Below are positions 1 to 8,711 of a DNA stretch of 64,000 bases, piece by piece. Each line of letters begins with the position of its first letter. Position 1 is the first letter of the stretch. Source of the DNA: JBGTCD01 sp041749015. Its GTDB lineage: Bacteria > Bacteroidota > Bacteroidia > Cytophagales > Cyclobacteriaceae. Both the position numbers and the translations under genes were made by a program. The notes under the pieces are model-generated. The model searched no databases, had not been told where the DNA came from, and was given only the letters and a program-made list of their open reading frames with translations. The stretch spans positions 1 to 64,000 of the forward strand of contig JBGTCD010000084.1 in the NCBI GenBank assembly GCA_041749015.1, read 5' to 3'.

Positions 1-140
1 AAATATTTAATTTCATAGAAATTTGGTACAACCGGAAAAGAAAACACTCTAGTCTGGGCTACAAAACCCCAGAGCAATTCAACAAAATAAATTATTTGAG
101 ATGTGCTTAACTATTTGTCCAGTTTTTTATTGCAAATCCA
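1..140 (+). mobile_element. 3' end of an IS3-family insertion sequence
   Basis: The left edge of the window carries the last part of an IS3-family element. A reading frame at 3-110 matches the C-terminus of an IS3 OrfB transposase. It is followed at 117-140 by a sequence that begins TGTCCAG and ends AAATCCA, which looks like the right terminal inverted repeat with the terminal CA typical of the family. The other end lies outside the window, so the element's length, target duplication and integrity cannot be judged. Lipoprotein-like coding sequence begins directly after position 140, so the element sits inside a gene. Confidence 0.75.
3..110 (+). CDS. IS3-family transposase OrfB, C-terminal fragment (cut by window edge)
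   Basis: The frame is open from the window edge to TAA at 108-110 and encodes 35 residues. It contains the motif IEIWYNRKRKHSSLGY followed by KTPEQF. In IS3-family OrfB proteins this stretch follows the catalytic Glu of the DDE triad and ends the integrase core domain (rve). The protein would cut and join the element's ends in the cytoplasm. Only the last fraction is visible, so whether the full gene is intact is unknown. The identification rests on the motif, which is highly characteristic. Confidence 0.75.
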   Translation: MFNFIEIWYNRKRKHSSLGYKTPEQFNKINYLRCA

Positions 141-463
141 CTTGTCCGGACAAATTTGATTACATACCACAACATAAAATTAAAGAAATAAACGTTTACG
201 CTGACTCTATATTTGATGCTTCTATCCCAAGTGCAGAGCGATTAAATGATTTTTTTGAAGTATCAATAAATTTTTCAGAATTCACCCCTCTTAATGATTT
301 AAATGACAGACATTATAGGTATGACAATGGGTCTCAAATTGTTCTATCCAGTCAATCGGTCCCTGTGGATTTAAATAGAGATTATAATTTTCTTATTGAA
401 ATTATAAAAGAAAATAATGATACTGTTAAAGCAGAAGCCGGTCCATTAAGATGGAGTGATTAA
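141..463 (+). pseudogene. IS-truncated paralogue of the lipoprotein at 483-1040
   Basis: From about position 150 the translation aligns with the C-terminal half of the next gene. Both share KEINVYADSIFDASIPSAER, then SQSVPVDLNRDYNF and EAGPLRWS at the end. The N-terminal half, including the lipoprotein signal, is missing because the IS3 element ends at about 140. An ORF starting at ATG 101 survives, but its first dozen residues (MCLTICPVFYCK) are read from the IS terminal repeat, so it is a chimera with no export signal. It is most likely a dead remnant of a tandem duplication. Confidence 0.75.
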
Positions 464-482
464 AAATTTAAATATCTGAGAC

Positions 483-1040
483 ATGATAAAGAAAACGTTT
501 ACTATACTATGCATTTACTTCTTTATAGTTTTTATTAACGCATGTTATTGTCCTGAACCCCAATTGCCTTATTTCGACTTTGAAGCGATCAATATTACAA
601 CAGATAAGCCTAATCCAAATCATCATGAAAACGGATTTTCATTTACGATTACATTTGATTCAATAGCTTTTCTTGCTCAAAATAATATACAATTCATTAA
701 TAATGCTTATGCTTTATCTTGTGAAGAAAGTGGGGACTACGGTTTAAAATATGGAATTAAGGAAATTAATGTTTACGCTGACTCTATATTTGATGCATCA
801 ATCCCAAGTGCAGAGCGACTGAATGAATTTTTTGAAGTATCAATGCATACTTCAGCTTTCACTCCTTTAAATGAGTTTAATGATAGCCATGATAGGATTT
901 ATTATCGGTCTGAAATTAGGTTATTCAGTCAATCGGTCCCGGTGGATTTAAATAGAGATTATAATTTTGTAATAGAAATTATAAAAGAAAACAATGATAT
1001 TGTTAAATCAGAAGCCGGTCCATTAAGATGGAGTGAATAG
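483..1040 (+). CDS. putative lipoprotein of unknown function
   Basis: A 185-residue protein that starts with a short lipoprotein signal (MIKKTFTILCIYFFIVF, then INAC with Cys about residue 21). It should be exported and lipid-anchored. No domain was recognised. The mature part is rich in Asn, Asp and aromatic residues and looks like a small beta-rich envelope protein. Its C-terminal half is duplicated in the IS-truncated copy just upstream, 19 bases away. A further small lipoprotein follows 24 bases downstream, so 483-1469 may be one transcription unit. The low-GC composition of this edge suggests accessory DNA. Confidence 0.7.
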   Translation: MIKKTFTILCIYFFIVFINACYCPEPQLPYFDFEAINITTDKPNPNHHENGFSFTITFDSIAFLAQNNIQFINNAYALSCEESGDYGLKYGIKEINVYADSIFDASIPSAERLNEFFEVSMHTSAFTPLNEFNDSHDRIYYRSEIRLFSQSVPVDLNRDYNFVIEIIKENNDIVKSEAGPLRWSE

Positions 1041-1064
1041 TGAATTGTTAAAAATAGCTGAGAA

Positions 1065-1469
1065 ATGAAGCAAATGAGCACTATTTTTTTTGTTCCAATA
1101 ATGGTATTGGGGCTATTATTAAGCTGTAGTGATGATGTAAGTAATGATGATAAATGTATAACCAGGAAAACCGAAAATGTTACTTCTGTAAATTCTCCTT
1201 CCACGGGAATGGTTAACGAAACGATAAATATTGAAGTGAATTTTGTAGTTGACAATGGTTGTGGTGGATTTGGAAAATTTATTGAAACTCATAATAACAA
1301 TAATATAAATATCGAAGTAGAAGCCATATACGAGGGTTGCGCTTGCACTTTTGGCCTTGCCTTAATAACAGTGATTTATGAATTTACTCCAAATAGTGTT
1401 GGAAACTATGTATTAAAATTTAAATCAAGTCCAACGGATTTTATCCCTGTTGAATTGACAATAAATTAA
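1065..1469 (+). CDS. small putative lipoprotein
   Basis: A 134-residue protein with a clear lipoprotein signal: MKQMSTIFFVPIMVLG, then lipobox LLSC with Cys at about residue 21, followed by SDD. The mature part contains a segment NETINIEVNFVVDNGCGGFG and several further cysteines (CxC near residue 92). Its hydrophobic beta-strand pattern resembles small Ig-like envelope proteins, but I recognise no named family. An alternative start three codons in is possible and would not change the signal. It lies 24 bases after the preceding lipoprotein gene on the same strand and converges on the serpin gene, leaving 13 bases between the stops. Confidence 0.7.
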   Translation: MKQMSTIFFVPIMVLGLLLSCSDDVSNDDKCITRKTENVTSVNSPSTGMVNETINIEVNFVVDNGCGGFGKFIETHNNNNINIEVEAIYEGCACTFGLALITVIYEFTPNSVGNYVLKFKSSPTDFIPVELTIN

Positions 1470-1482
1470 AAAACAGCAGAAC

Positions 1483-2742
1483 TTAAGGCGTACTAACATA
1501 CCTGCCCATAATCAGGATGTTTTTTTGGGCTTCATCAATGAGGAGGAAGAGGAATGGCTGCCGGGCGAAGAATTTTTTTGAGGAATTGGTATTTTTTTCC
1601 TTTTCTACCTTGATGTATTCGGGTTTCGTTTGTACTGCAGCCGATGGATCCTCGGTTAGCCTTTCGTTCAATTCAAAAGAAGTGCTTTGGGTGATGCCAC
1701 CCAGCCAAAGGTTGCCCCCATCTTCCAGGTTGGGCAGCCTGACTTCATTACCAAGGATTCGATACATTTCAAAGGCATCAGAATCGTTGCGAAGCAAGGT
1801 ATTGGAATGGAGCTTGAATTTAGGAATGGATAATTTTACGGGTCGCTCCACCATGTTCTTTAAAATTTTCTGGTAGTAGATCGTGTCCAGGTTGCCCTCC
1901 AGCCTGTGAAAAGCCTCCTTACTGTGGGGCATTATTATGATCAGCGAGTTGATATTACATTGATATGGGATGGAAACGGCTTGGATCAGATCATCTTCGT
2001 AGTACCGGAGGTTATATTTCCGATGCATAAAGGGGGCTTTGTTTTTCTCACCTTTAAAATCATGAAACTTCTTGGTCTTAGTTTTTTTTGGTTCGAACCC
2101 AAAAGCCAGTTCACCCTCAAATCGTGTAAAACTACTGGCCATAAAAGCCCCAGAATCCGGGAGGGCCATCAAAAAATCAGACATATTAGGTGCAACAAAC
2201 GGCCCCCCTGCCCGGGCAGTGAATTTTGCCGAATCTGCAAGTGTGAACAAGTCAACCTCCCAGCCTTTAAGTGTATCAGAAAGAGCAGGCAGTGGTTTTT
2301 TATACCAAATGGAATTGCGCTTTGAATAGTTAATTGCTGACTCAGGGTTAGCTTCATCAGCATATTGAAGGTTTTGTTGGCAGTATGAGAGGAATCGGCT
2401 ATTGTCTAAATTTACCCGATTGAGGTAGCGGTAGTAGGTGGTCCCGGGTTGATATACACCTTCCAGGTAAATGGGTTGTTGCAGCCCGCCACGCGGTGAG
2501 TTTCCAGATAATTCATTGATGATACCAAGGATGAGTTGGATGCCAGTGGTAGAGACTACATAATTGTCATTTTCTGGATAGGTCTCCCTGTAATAGTCAA
2601 GAGCAAATGCATTAAGGGAAGAAGAAAGGGACTCCTGTGCCATCCCTGAGTCGGTATATAATATCAGGGCCAGCAAACAGCCGTATTTTACATACCTAAA
2701 TTTCATTAACGGGCCTTTAATACTGGATAATAATTGATTCAT
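1483..2742 (-). CDS. serpin family protein, exported
   Basis: A 419-residue protein with a signal peptide ending near SGMAQ. The fold is recognised from serpin landmarks: NAFALDYYRE near the N-terminus, VSIPYQCNINSLIIIMP in the middle (the hydrophobic strand before helix F/G), VKLSIPKFKLHSN, and the C-terminal FFARQPFLFLLIDEAQKNI with MGR at the very end. Serpins trap serine or cysteine proteases with a reactive loop about 30 residues before the end. The hinge here reads ERLTEDPSAAV, with bulky or Pro residues where inhibitory serpins have small ones, so inhibition is uncertain. A second start at 2706 would give a more compact signal peptide. Confidence 0.75.
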   Translation of the reverse strand: MNQLLSSIKGPLMKFRYVKYGCLLALILYTDSGMAQESLSSSLNAFALDYYRETYPENDNYVVSTTGIQLILGIINELSGNSPRGGLQQPIYLEGVYQPGTTYYRYLNRVNLDNSRFLSYCQQNLQYADEANPESAINYSKRNSIWYKKPLPALSDTLKGWEVDLFTLADSAKFTARAGGPFVAPNMSDFLMALPDSGAFMASSFTRFEGELAFGFEPKKTKTKKFHDFKGEKNKAPFMHRKYNLRYYEDDLIQAVSIPYQCNINSLIIIMPHSKEAFHRLEGNLDTIYYQKILKNMVERPVKLSIPKFKLHSNTLLRNDSDAFEMYRILGNEVRLPNLEDGGNLWLGGITQSTSFELNERLTEDPSAAVQTKPEYIKVEKEKNTNSSKKFFARQPFLFLLIDEAQKNILIMGRYVSTP

Positions 2743-2811
2743 TTATCTTTTACCTATCTCCGTTTTCTATACTGGTACTTTCAAAAACAACAAAACTTTA
2801 TAGATGTAAAT

Positions 2812-4104
2812 CTAAATTCCCATATAATCAAGGGTGAGGGCCAGCATGGCCTTCATCCCAATGAGCATACCTCTTTCGTCAACGAAAAAATCAGGGGTAT
2901 GGTGTGATGGGGCCGTTTTAGGGTCCACATCAGGCGGGCACGCGCCCACAAAAAAGAAAAACCCGGGCACTTTTTGCAGGTAAAAAGCAAAATCCTCTGC
3001 ACCGGTCACCGGCTTAATGCGAACCGCTTTGGCAGGTCCCACCACCCTGGTAAGGCTCCCTGAAAGTTTTTCGGTCAGTGCTGGGTCATTATAAGTTACG
3101 GGTGTTTTTTTATCGATGATTACTTCAGCCGTAGCACCTTGGCTTTCTGCGATTTTGGTAGCGGTAATCCTGATTCTTTCGTGGATATCATCCTGCATGT
3201 CAGTGTCAAAAGTGCGGATGGTGCCTGCCATCTCCACCGATTCAGGGATGATGTTTTCTCTAATCCCACCACTGATTCTCCCTACCGTGATCACCGCTGG
3301 CTCTTTGGTGAGTTCTGTTTGCCTGCTGATGATGGTTTGCAGGCCAAGAATAATCTGAGCAGAAGTCACTATCGGATCTACACCCATCCATGGGGAAGAT
3401 CCGTGGGCTTGCCTTCCTTTTACCTTGATTGAAAACCAGTCGGATGCCGCCATAATGCCTGCCGGCTTGTAAGTAATCATTCCCAAGGGTGTCATGGAGT
3501 TTACATGAAGACCGAAGATCACATCCACTTTGGGATTGTCGAGTACCCCTTCTTTTACCATAAGATCAGCACCGCCTTCTTCACCAGGAGGCGGCCCCTC
3601 CTCAGCGGGCTGAAAAACAAATTTGATCGTTCCTTTTAGATCGTTCCTGATCGTGCTGAGTATCTCTGCTACCCCCATTAATATCGCCACATGCATATCG
3701 TGACCGCAGGCATGCATTACCCCGGTTTCCTGACCGGAGTAGATAGAAGTCTCTTTTGAGGCAAAAGGCAGGTTTACCCGTTCTGTAACAGGGAGCGCAT
3801 CCATATCGGCTCTCAATGCCACCACCGGGCCGGGCTTACCTCCCTTAAGTATGCCCACTACTCCGGTGTGAGCAACGCCGGTTTGCACCTCGATGCCCAG
3901 ACTTCTGAGGTGCTGGGCTACCATTTCGGCGGTTTTAAATTCCCGGTTGGAGAGCTCGGGATATTGGTGGATATGCCTGCGCCACTCGATCACTTTGGCC
4001 TCCATATTTTCTGCCATGGCATTAGCCTTGTCGTGGACCTTTTTTTGAGCGAAAGAAGGCAGCATCAGCACTAATGAAAAGAGGAATAGAAAAGTTTTTG
4101 CCAT
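2812..4104 (-). CDS. M20 family amidohydrolase/peptidase, exported
   Basis: A 430-residue zinc-dependent amidohydrolase of the M20D type (hippuricase, N-acyl amino acid or IAA-amino acid hydrolase relatives). A signal peptide (MAKTFLFLFSLVLMLPSFAQ) predicts export to the periplasm. Metal and catalytic motifs are present: RADMDALPVTE around residue 100, HACGHDMH around 133, QPAEEGPPPGEEGG around 167, and GAEDFAFY near the C-terminus. A dimerisation domain lies between about residues 200 and 320 (GRQAHGSSPW). It probably removes acyl groups from N-acylated amino acids or peptides; the actual substrate cannot be read from sequence. It stands alone, 69 bases from the serpin gene on the same strand. 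Confidence 0.88.
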   Translation of the reverse strand: MAKTFLFLFSLVLMLPSFAQKKVHDKANAMAENMEAKVIEWRRHIHQYPELSNREFKTAEMVAQHLRSLGIEVQTGVAHTGVVGILKGGKPGPVVALRADMDALPVTERVNLPFASKETSIYSGQETGVMHACGHDMHVAILMGVAEILSTIRNDLKGTIKFVFQPAEEGPPPGEEGGADLMVKEGVLDNPKVDVIFGLHVNSMTPLGMITYKPAGIMAASDWFSIKVKGRQAHGSSPWMGVDPIVTSAQIILGLQTIISRQTELTKEPAVITVGRISGGIRENIIPESVEMAGTIRTFDTDMQDDIHERIRITATKIAESQGATAEVIIDKKTPVTYNDPALTEKLSGSLTRVVGPAKAVRIKPVTGAEDFAFYLQKVPGFFFFVGACPPDVDPKTAPSHHTPDFFVDERGMLIGMKAMLALTLDYMGI

Positions 4105-4343
4105 AATTCAGGGATTTAAGCTCCAATCTAATGATTTTTTATATCTCGTAAAAAGCGAAGGGGATAAATGAGTTATCAAGTAAAACATTAAGTCGTTAAT
4201 TGGAGTTGATACGAATGGTATGGCAAAGGCTGCTTATTTTTTTCAATCCTTTCATGCATTGGTATCCATATTTTTTATATTGCTTCGGGGCTTAAAGTCA
4301 GGAATTCTCACTTCAAAAACCTCCGCAGAACCCATTTTCAATT

Positions 4344-6395
4344 ATGAGTGCACAGGTTGAGCGCATCCTTAATACGATCAAACAATATGAAGGAAACGAC
4401 ATCAACCTCATGGTGCGGCTCATTTATGCCATTCGCCCTACTCTTAAGGAATTAAAAGAAGAGTCTTTCCACAGATTTGATGTGCTTCTGTATCGTGTAA
4501 GGGAGGACTCCGAAATCAGGGAAGCCCTACAATCCTATCTGGGGAGACTACTTGAAAATAAAAGAATCAGTAATATACTGACAGACTCCGATATTGTCTC
4601 TGGATTGAATTTTTGGCGGGAGTTAAAGGATCGGTTGATCTTTAAACTGCTACCAAATTTACCAGATAGGGATTCAGTAGACTACCTTTTGTCCAATGCA
4701 TTTTTCCGTCAGGATGATGGAATATGGGTGGTGGCTTTGTCCGATGAAAAATGCAGTGAACTTTTAGGGCTGTTGGGTTTTAAAGGCATGTATGACCGAC
4801 CATTTACCGACCCCTTAATTCTTGAAATCCTCTTTGCAATAAGGGTTTTATCGCATCGGGTAACAGGCCTTGCCTTCGACAAAAAAGTGCTGCGAATGGT
4901 ACCCAAGTACGCCAATATGGAAAATCCCTTTGCGGCCCTTCAGGACGAAATTGACCAGTTTTTGGGTTCAATTAATAAAGGAGAGATCAGCCGAAGCAAG
5001 GATGAAATTAACTCCAAGCATTTAAAGGTGATGATCAATCAATGCAATGAATTTGTTGCGGCTGCTTATCGCAATAAGGAAGAGCTTGGAATAAGTTTTC
5101 AGGTACACCAGCAATTGATGCTTATGGAGCGGCTTTTGGAAAGGCTTACCACCATTCTGGATTATTTGGTAATTGATCCTACGGTAAATGGCAGATATAA
5201 GCTCGTTCGGTTCATAAAAGATCTCATCTATTATAATTCTGGCAAATCAAAAATATTAGGCTACCTCAATAAGGCTACCCAGTTAATGGCCCGGGAGATT
5301 TCACATAATATTGGGCAAAAAGGAGAAAAGTATATTACTAAGAATTCAAAGGAGTATTGGGCAATGTTTAGGACGGCACTGGGAGGAGGGTTTATTGTTG
5401 CCCTGGCCTGTATCATAAAGCTCCATTTTTCCGGGATGGCAACAAGCATATTCATCAATGCTGTTTTATACAGTTTAAATTATGCCTTCGCCTTCATTGC
5501 CATCTACCTTTTGCATTTTACCCTGGCCACCAAACAACCCGCAATGACAGCGGCCCGACTGGCTCAGGTGATTGAGGCGGATATTAAGCAAAAAAACCGT
5601 TTCGAACAGTTGGCTATAATCGTTGCGAGGGTCTTTAGGTCTCAATTTATTGCATTTGCAGGTAATGCAATAATGGCCTTCATGGGGGCCCTGGGCCTGG
5701 TGGCACTATGGGGGTATTTTTTCGGATTTAACATCCCTGATTACAAAGCTGAGCAATTGATAACGGAGCTCAGTGTTACCAAATCACCGGCCTTGCTTCA
5801 TGCAGCCATTGCGGGGATATTTCTGTTTTATTCAGGAATTATATCTGGCCGGATTTACAACAGAACCAAGTACCGAAGGGTGCCGGACCGCATTAATGAG
5901 CACCCCATGCTCAAGCTTTTTATGAAAAGTGGGTGGAGAAAAAAATTATCCGATTATTATGAGCGCAATATGGGTTCTATCGCGGGTAATTTTTGGTTTG
6001 GTGTTTTTATGGGGTCTACCGCTTCGGTAGGTCTGATCCTTGGGCTCAACCTTGACATACGGCACATAACCTTTGCTGCAGGCAATTTTGGCCTCGGCTT
6101 ATACGCTATGGATTATCAGATGTCCTGGCAGGTAATTGTGATGTCAATTGTAGGTATTGGCTTGATTGGGCTCATCAATTTTATCGTTAGCTTTACCCTT
6201 TCCTTGTTACTGGCATTAAGATCACGCGGGGTCCCCTTTGCTTCCCTTTTGACAATTTTTAAAGCGGTCAGAAAGTATTTTTTCAAAAAGCCTCATTACT
6301 TTTTTTACCCACCTAAAGATTCTCAGATACTAGATCTGCAAGTACAAGAAAAGATTGAAGAAGCACAGCAGACTGATGAAAAAATAAGTATTTGA
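4344..6395 (+). CDS. membrane protein of the 'site-specific recombinase' (SpecificRecomb) family
   Basis: A 683-residue protein with a long soluble N-terminal half (to about residue 340, helical, no recombinase motif seen). About six membrane segments follow, at roughly 342-361, 371-393, 434-461, 483-501, 550-572 and 594-625. The C-terminal pattern, including GNFWFGVFMGSTASVGLILG and DIRHITFAAGNFGLGLYA, matches the family named after the gonococcal Gcr protein (Pfam SpecificRecomb). The name is probably misleading because the protein is plainly an integral membrane protein and lacks Ser or Tyr recombinase catalytic motifs. Its function is unknown. It is encoded alone, divergent from the M20 gene with a 239-base gap. 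Confidence 0.7.
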   Translation: MSAQVERILNTIKQYEGNDINLMVRLIYAIRPTLKELKEESFHRFDVLLYRVREDSEIREALQSYLGRLLENKRISNILTDSDIVSGLNFWRELKDRLIFKLLPNLPDRDSVDYLLSNAFFRQDDGIWVVALSDEKCSELLGLLGFKGMYDRPFTDPLILEILFAIRVLSHRVTGLAFDKKVLRMVPKYANMENPFAALQDEIDQFLGSINKGEISRSKDEINSKHLKVMINQCNEFVAAAYRNKEELGISFQVHQQLMLMERLLERLTTILDYLVIDPTVNGRYKLVRFIKDLIYYNSGKSKILGYLNKATQLMAREISHNIGQKGEKYITKNSKEYWAMFRTALGGGFIVALACIIKLHFSGMATSIFINAVLYSLNYAFAFIAIYLLHFTLATKQPAMTAARLAQVIEADIKQKNRFEQLAIIVARVFRSQFIAFAGNAIMAFMGALGLVALWGYFFGFNIPDYKAEQLITELSVTKSPALLHAAIAGIFLFYSGIISGRIYNRTKYRRVPDRINEHPMLKLFMKSGWRKKLSDYYERNMGSIAGNFWFGVFMGSTASVGLILGLNLDIRHITFAAGNFGLGLYAMDYQMSWQVIVMSIVGIGLIGLINFIVSFTLSLLLALRSRGVPFASLLTIFKAVRKYFFKKPHYFFYPPKDSQILDLQVQEKIEEAQQTDEKISI

Positions 6396-6449
6396 AAAAC
6401 TGGGTGCGGAAAAACCATTGCCTAGGATATTGGATGTTTTAATCTATCC

Positions 6450-7751
6450 TTAGCCAAGCAGCAATTGCTTTAAACTCCCAAAGTCATTTTCTATAGAAAT
6501 ATTTTTTTTGTCTTTGCTGGCCATTTCCTTTAATGCTCCGGGCAATTCGATTGATGCTCCTAAAGCCTTTTCCACTACCTCACTAAATTTAGCGGGATGG
6601 GCCGTGCCTAACACCATAGCCTTGCTTTCTGGATGAGCTTGCTGCCATGATTGTAAACCGGCAAATGCTACGGCAGTATGTTGGTCAGAGACATAGCCGG
6701 TACCATGGTGGATTACCTTCATGGCTTGTATAGTTTGGAAGTCGTCAAAGCGGTATCCGCTGATCATGGATTGAATTGACTGATGTCCCTCTGGAAACAA
6801 GGCCACTAGCCGCTCAAAATTACTGGGGTTGCCCACATCCATAGCATTGCTGATGGTAGAAATGGAAGCCCTTGGCGTGAAATTGCCTTTCAACAGATAT
6901 TCAGGAAAAACATCATTTCTGTTGGTGGCAGCAATAAAGTGCTTTACAGGCAGGCCCATGCGCCATGCCAGCACCCCGGCAGTCAGGTTTCCGAGATTCC
7001 CACATGGTACTGCAAAAACCGGAGGGCCTTCCACTTCCGCCAATTGGGTCCAGGCCCATGCATAATAAACCATCTGTGGCAATAGTCTGGCGATATTAAT
7101 CGAATTGGCAGAGGTAATCCAAATTTTGGAGGCTAAATCCTTGTCAGAAAAAGCCTGCTTGACCAGTTTTTGACAGTCATCAAAATTACCGTCTACCTCA
7201 AGAGCACTGATGTTGCCACCAAGGGTGGTAAACTGCCTTTCCTGAATGGGGCTTACCTTACCTTTTGGGTACAGCACCCACACCCTCGTGCCCGGCACCT
7301 GATAAAATCCCTGTGCCACGGCACCTCCGGTATCGCCGCTGGTAGCAGCGAGGATATGGATCTCCCGGTTTTCCTTACTAGCAAGATGGCTTAAAACACG
7401 TGATAAGAACCTTGCCCCAAAATCCTTGAAAGCGAGGGTGGGACCGTGAAAAAGCTCCAGAATGGACGCGCTACCTCCAAGAGGGACAATCGGGATGGCA
7501 AAATCAAAAGACTCACTGGTTATGGTATGAAGCTTTTCATCAGGGACCACACCCTTGGTATAAGGCCGGATCAACTCAAATCCGATTTCTCCGGGAGTCT
7601 TACTTCGCAGAGAATTCCAAAAATCCATAGAAAACCGGGGAATAGCCTCCGGGAGGTAGAGGCCCCCATCAGGTGCCAGTCCCTGAACCACTGCCTGTCC
7701 AAAATCGTGTTTAAGTGTTTTATCCCGGGTACTATAATATTTCAATGCCAT
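6450..7751 (-). CDS. thrC: threonine synthase
   Basis: A 433-residue PLP enzyme that converts O-phosphohomoserine to threonine, the last step of the pathway. The PLP lysine is in LFHGPTLAFKDFGARF (about residue 110). The phosphate-binding SGDTGGAV and the start YYSTRD...QGLAPDGGLYLPE are typical of the family. Length is normal. It is the third gene of a thrA-thrB-thrC operon, 12 bases after thrB, so the three enzymes are likely made together from a transcript controlled by the thrA leader. It converges on the SpecificRecomb gene. Confidence 0.95.
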   Translation of the reverse strand: MALKYYSTRDKTLKHDFGQAVVQGLAPDGGLYLPEAIPRFSMDFWNSLRSKTPGEIGFELIRPYTKGVVPDEKLHTITSESFDFAIPIVPLGGSASILELFHGPTLAFKDFGARFLSRVLSHLASKENREIHILAATSGDTGGAVAQGFYQVPGTRVWVLYPKGKVSPIQERQFTTLGGNISALEVDGNFDDCQKLVKQAFSDKDLASKIWITSANSINIARLLPQMVYYAWAWTQLAEVEGPPVFAVPCGNLGNLTAGVLAWRMGLPVKHFIAATNRNDVFPEYLLKGNFTPRASISTISNAMDVGNPSNFERLVALFPEGHQSIQSMISGYRFDDFQTIQAMKVIHHGTGYVSDQHTAVAFAGLQSWQQAHPESKAMVLGTAHPAKFSEVVEKALGASIELPGALKEMASKDKKNISIENDFGSLKQLLLG

Positions 7752-7763
7752 AATGTTTTGAAA

Positions 7764-8711
7764 TTATTCCTCATGGACCACCCGGGCCCCATCAGAGTTT
7801 ACCGGTGATGTATAAATGCTGCAGGCAAGGTCAAGATCATCAAATATGGTGCTCATCGCCTTACCAGCTTTTTCTACAATGGGCTTTCCCTTGGATAAAG
7901 CGAAAATGGTAGGGCCTGATCCACTGATGCCACAGCCCAGGACACCGGCATCCATAGCTGCTGCTTTTACCTGCTCAAATCCTGGTATCAGCATGGAGCG
8001 GATGGGCTCAGCCACCACATCCACCAGCGACCTGCCGATCAGATCATAATCCTCTTTCATAAAACCAGCGATCAATCCTCCTAAATTGCCCCATTGAGTA
8101 ATGGCATCAGCAAGGGTAAGGTGTGTCTTAAGCAAGCTCCTTGAATCCTGGGTCTTGACCTCAATATGGGGGTAAACCATTGTGCAAAACAATAAATCCG
8201 GCGTAGGAATTGTAATCAGATCCAAGGGATTATAACTCTTAATCAGGACGAGCCCACCCATTAATGCCGGGGCTACATTGTCGGCATGGGCAGCGCCACA
8301 GGCCATGGCCTCGGCTTGCAGGGCAAATGGAACGAGCGCCTTTCTGTCAAGGGGGCTGCCCAGGAGATGATTAACAGCCACCAACGCAGCGGCAGCACTT
8401 GCGGCACTTGACCCCATACCGCTTCCCAAAGGCAGTCCTTTTTCAATGGTAAAATCAAGGCCTACACTAATGCCCAAATGGGCCAAAAAGCCCTTCACTG
8501 CAACGGTAGCCGTATTTTTATCAGGGTCTATTGGCAAGCGGCCTTCATCCCCGGTAATTTTGGCAATGCGGAGGCCCGGCTTAACACCCAGGGTTACCGA
8601 CACCCGATCTCCTGGGCTATCTACTGCAAGGCCCAGCACATCGAAGCCACAGGAAACATTGGCAATAGTAGCCGGGGCAAAGGCTGTGACGGATTTAAAT
8701 ATAGCTTTCAT
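7764..8711 (-). CDS. thrB: homoserine kinase
   Basis: A GHMP-family kinase that phosphorylates homoserine for threonine synthase. Seen are the N-terminal APATIANVSCGFDVLGLA, the ATP loop LPLGSGMGSSAASAAAAL (about residue 90) and the C-terminal GCGISGSGPTIFAL. I chose the ATG at 8711 (MKAIFKSVTAFAPATIAN, 315 residues) because family members start just before the first strand. The frame is open to 8756, but the extra 15 residues would have no counterpart. With this start the gene overlaps the end of thrA by 17 bases, which suggests translational coupling. Confidence 0.93.
   Translation of the reverse strand: MKAIFKSVTAFAPATIANVSCGFDVLGLAVDSPGDRVSVTLGVKPGLRIAKITGDEGRLPIDPDKNTATVAVKGFLAHLGISVGLDFTIEKGLPLGSGMGSSAASAAAALVAVNHLLGSPLDRKALVPFALQAEAMACGAAHADNVAPALMGGLVLIKSYNPLDLITIPTPDLLFCTMVYPHIEVKTQDSRSLLKTHLTLADAITQWGNLGGLIAGFMKEDYDLIGRSLVDVVAEPIRSMLIPGFEQVKAAAMDAGVLGCGISGSGPTIFALSKGKPIVEKAGKAMSTIFDDLDLACSIYTSPVNSDGARVVHEE

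Noticed and set aside
101..463. A complete 120-residue protein starting at ATG 101
   Set aside because: The first dozen or so residues come from the IS terminal repeat and the rest is the 3' part of a paralogue of the next gene, so it is treated as a truncated pseudogene.
2085..2105. A tRNA-like GGTTCGAACCC motif
   Set aside because: It lies within the serpin coding sequence and no cloverleaf can be drawn around it. No tRNA gene was found in the window.
4344..6395. The 'site-specific recombinase' as integrase of the cassette array
   Set aside because: It is a membrane protein without recombinase active-site motifs and lies more than 30 kb away. The family name is historical.
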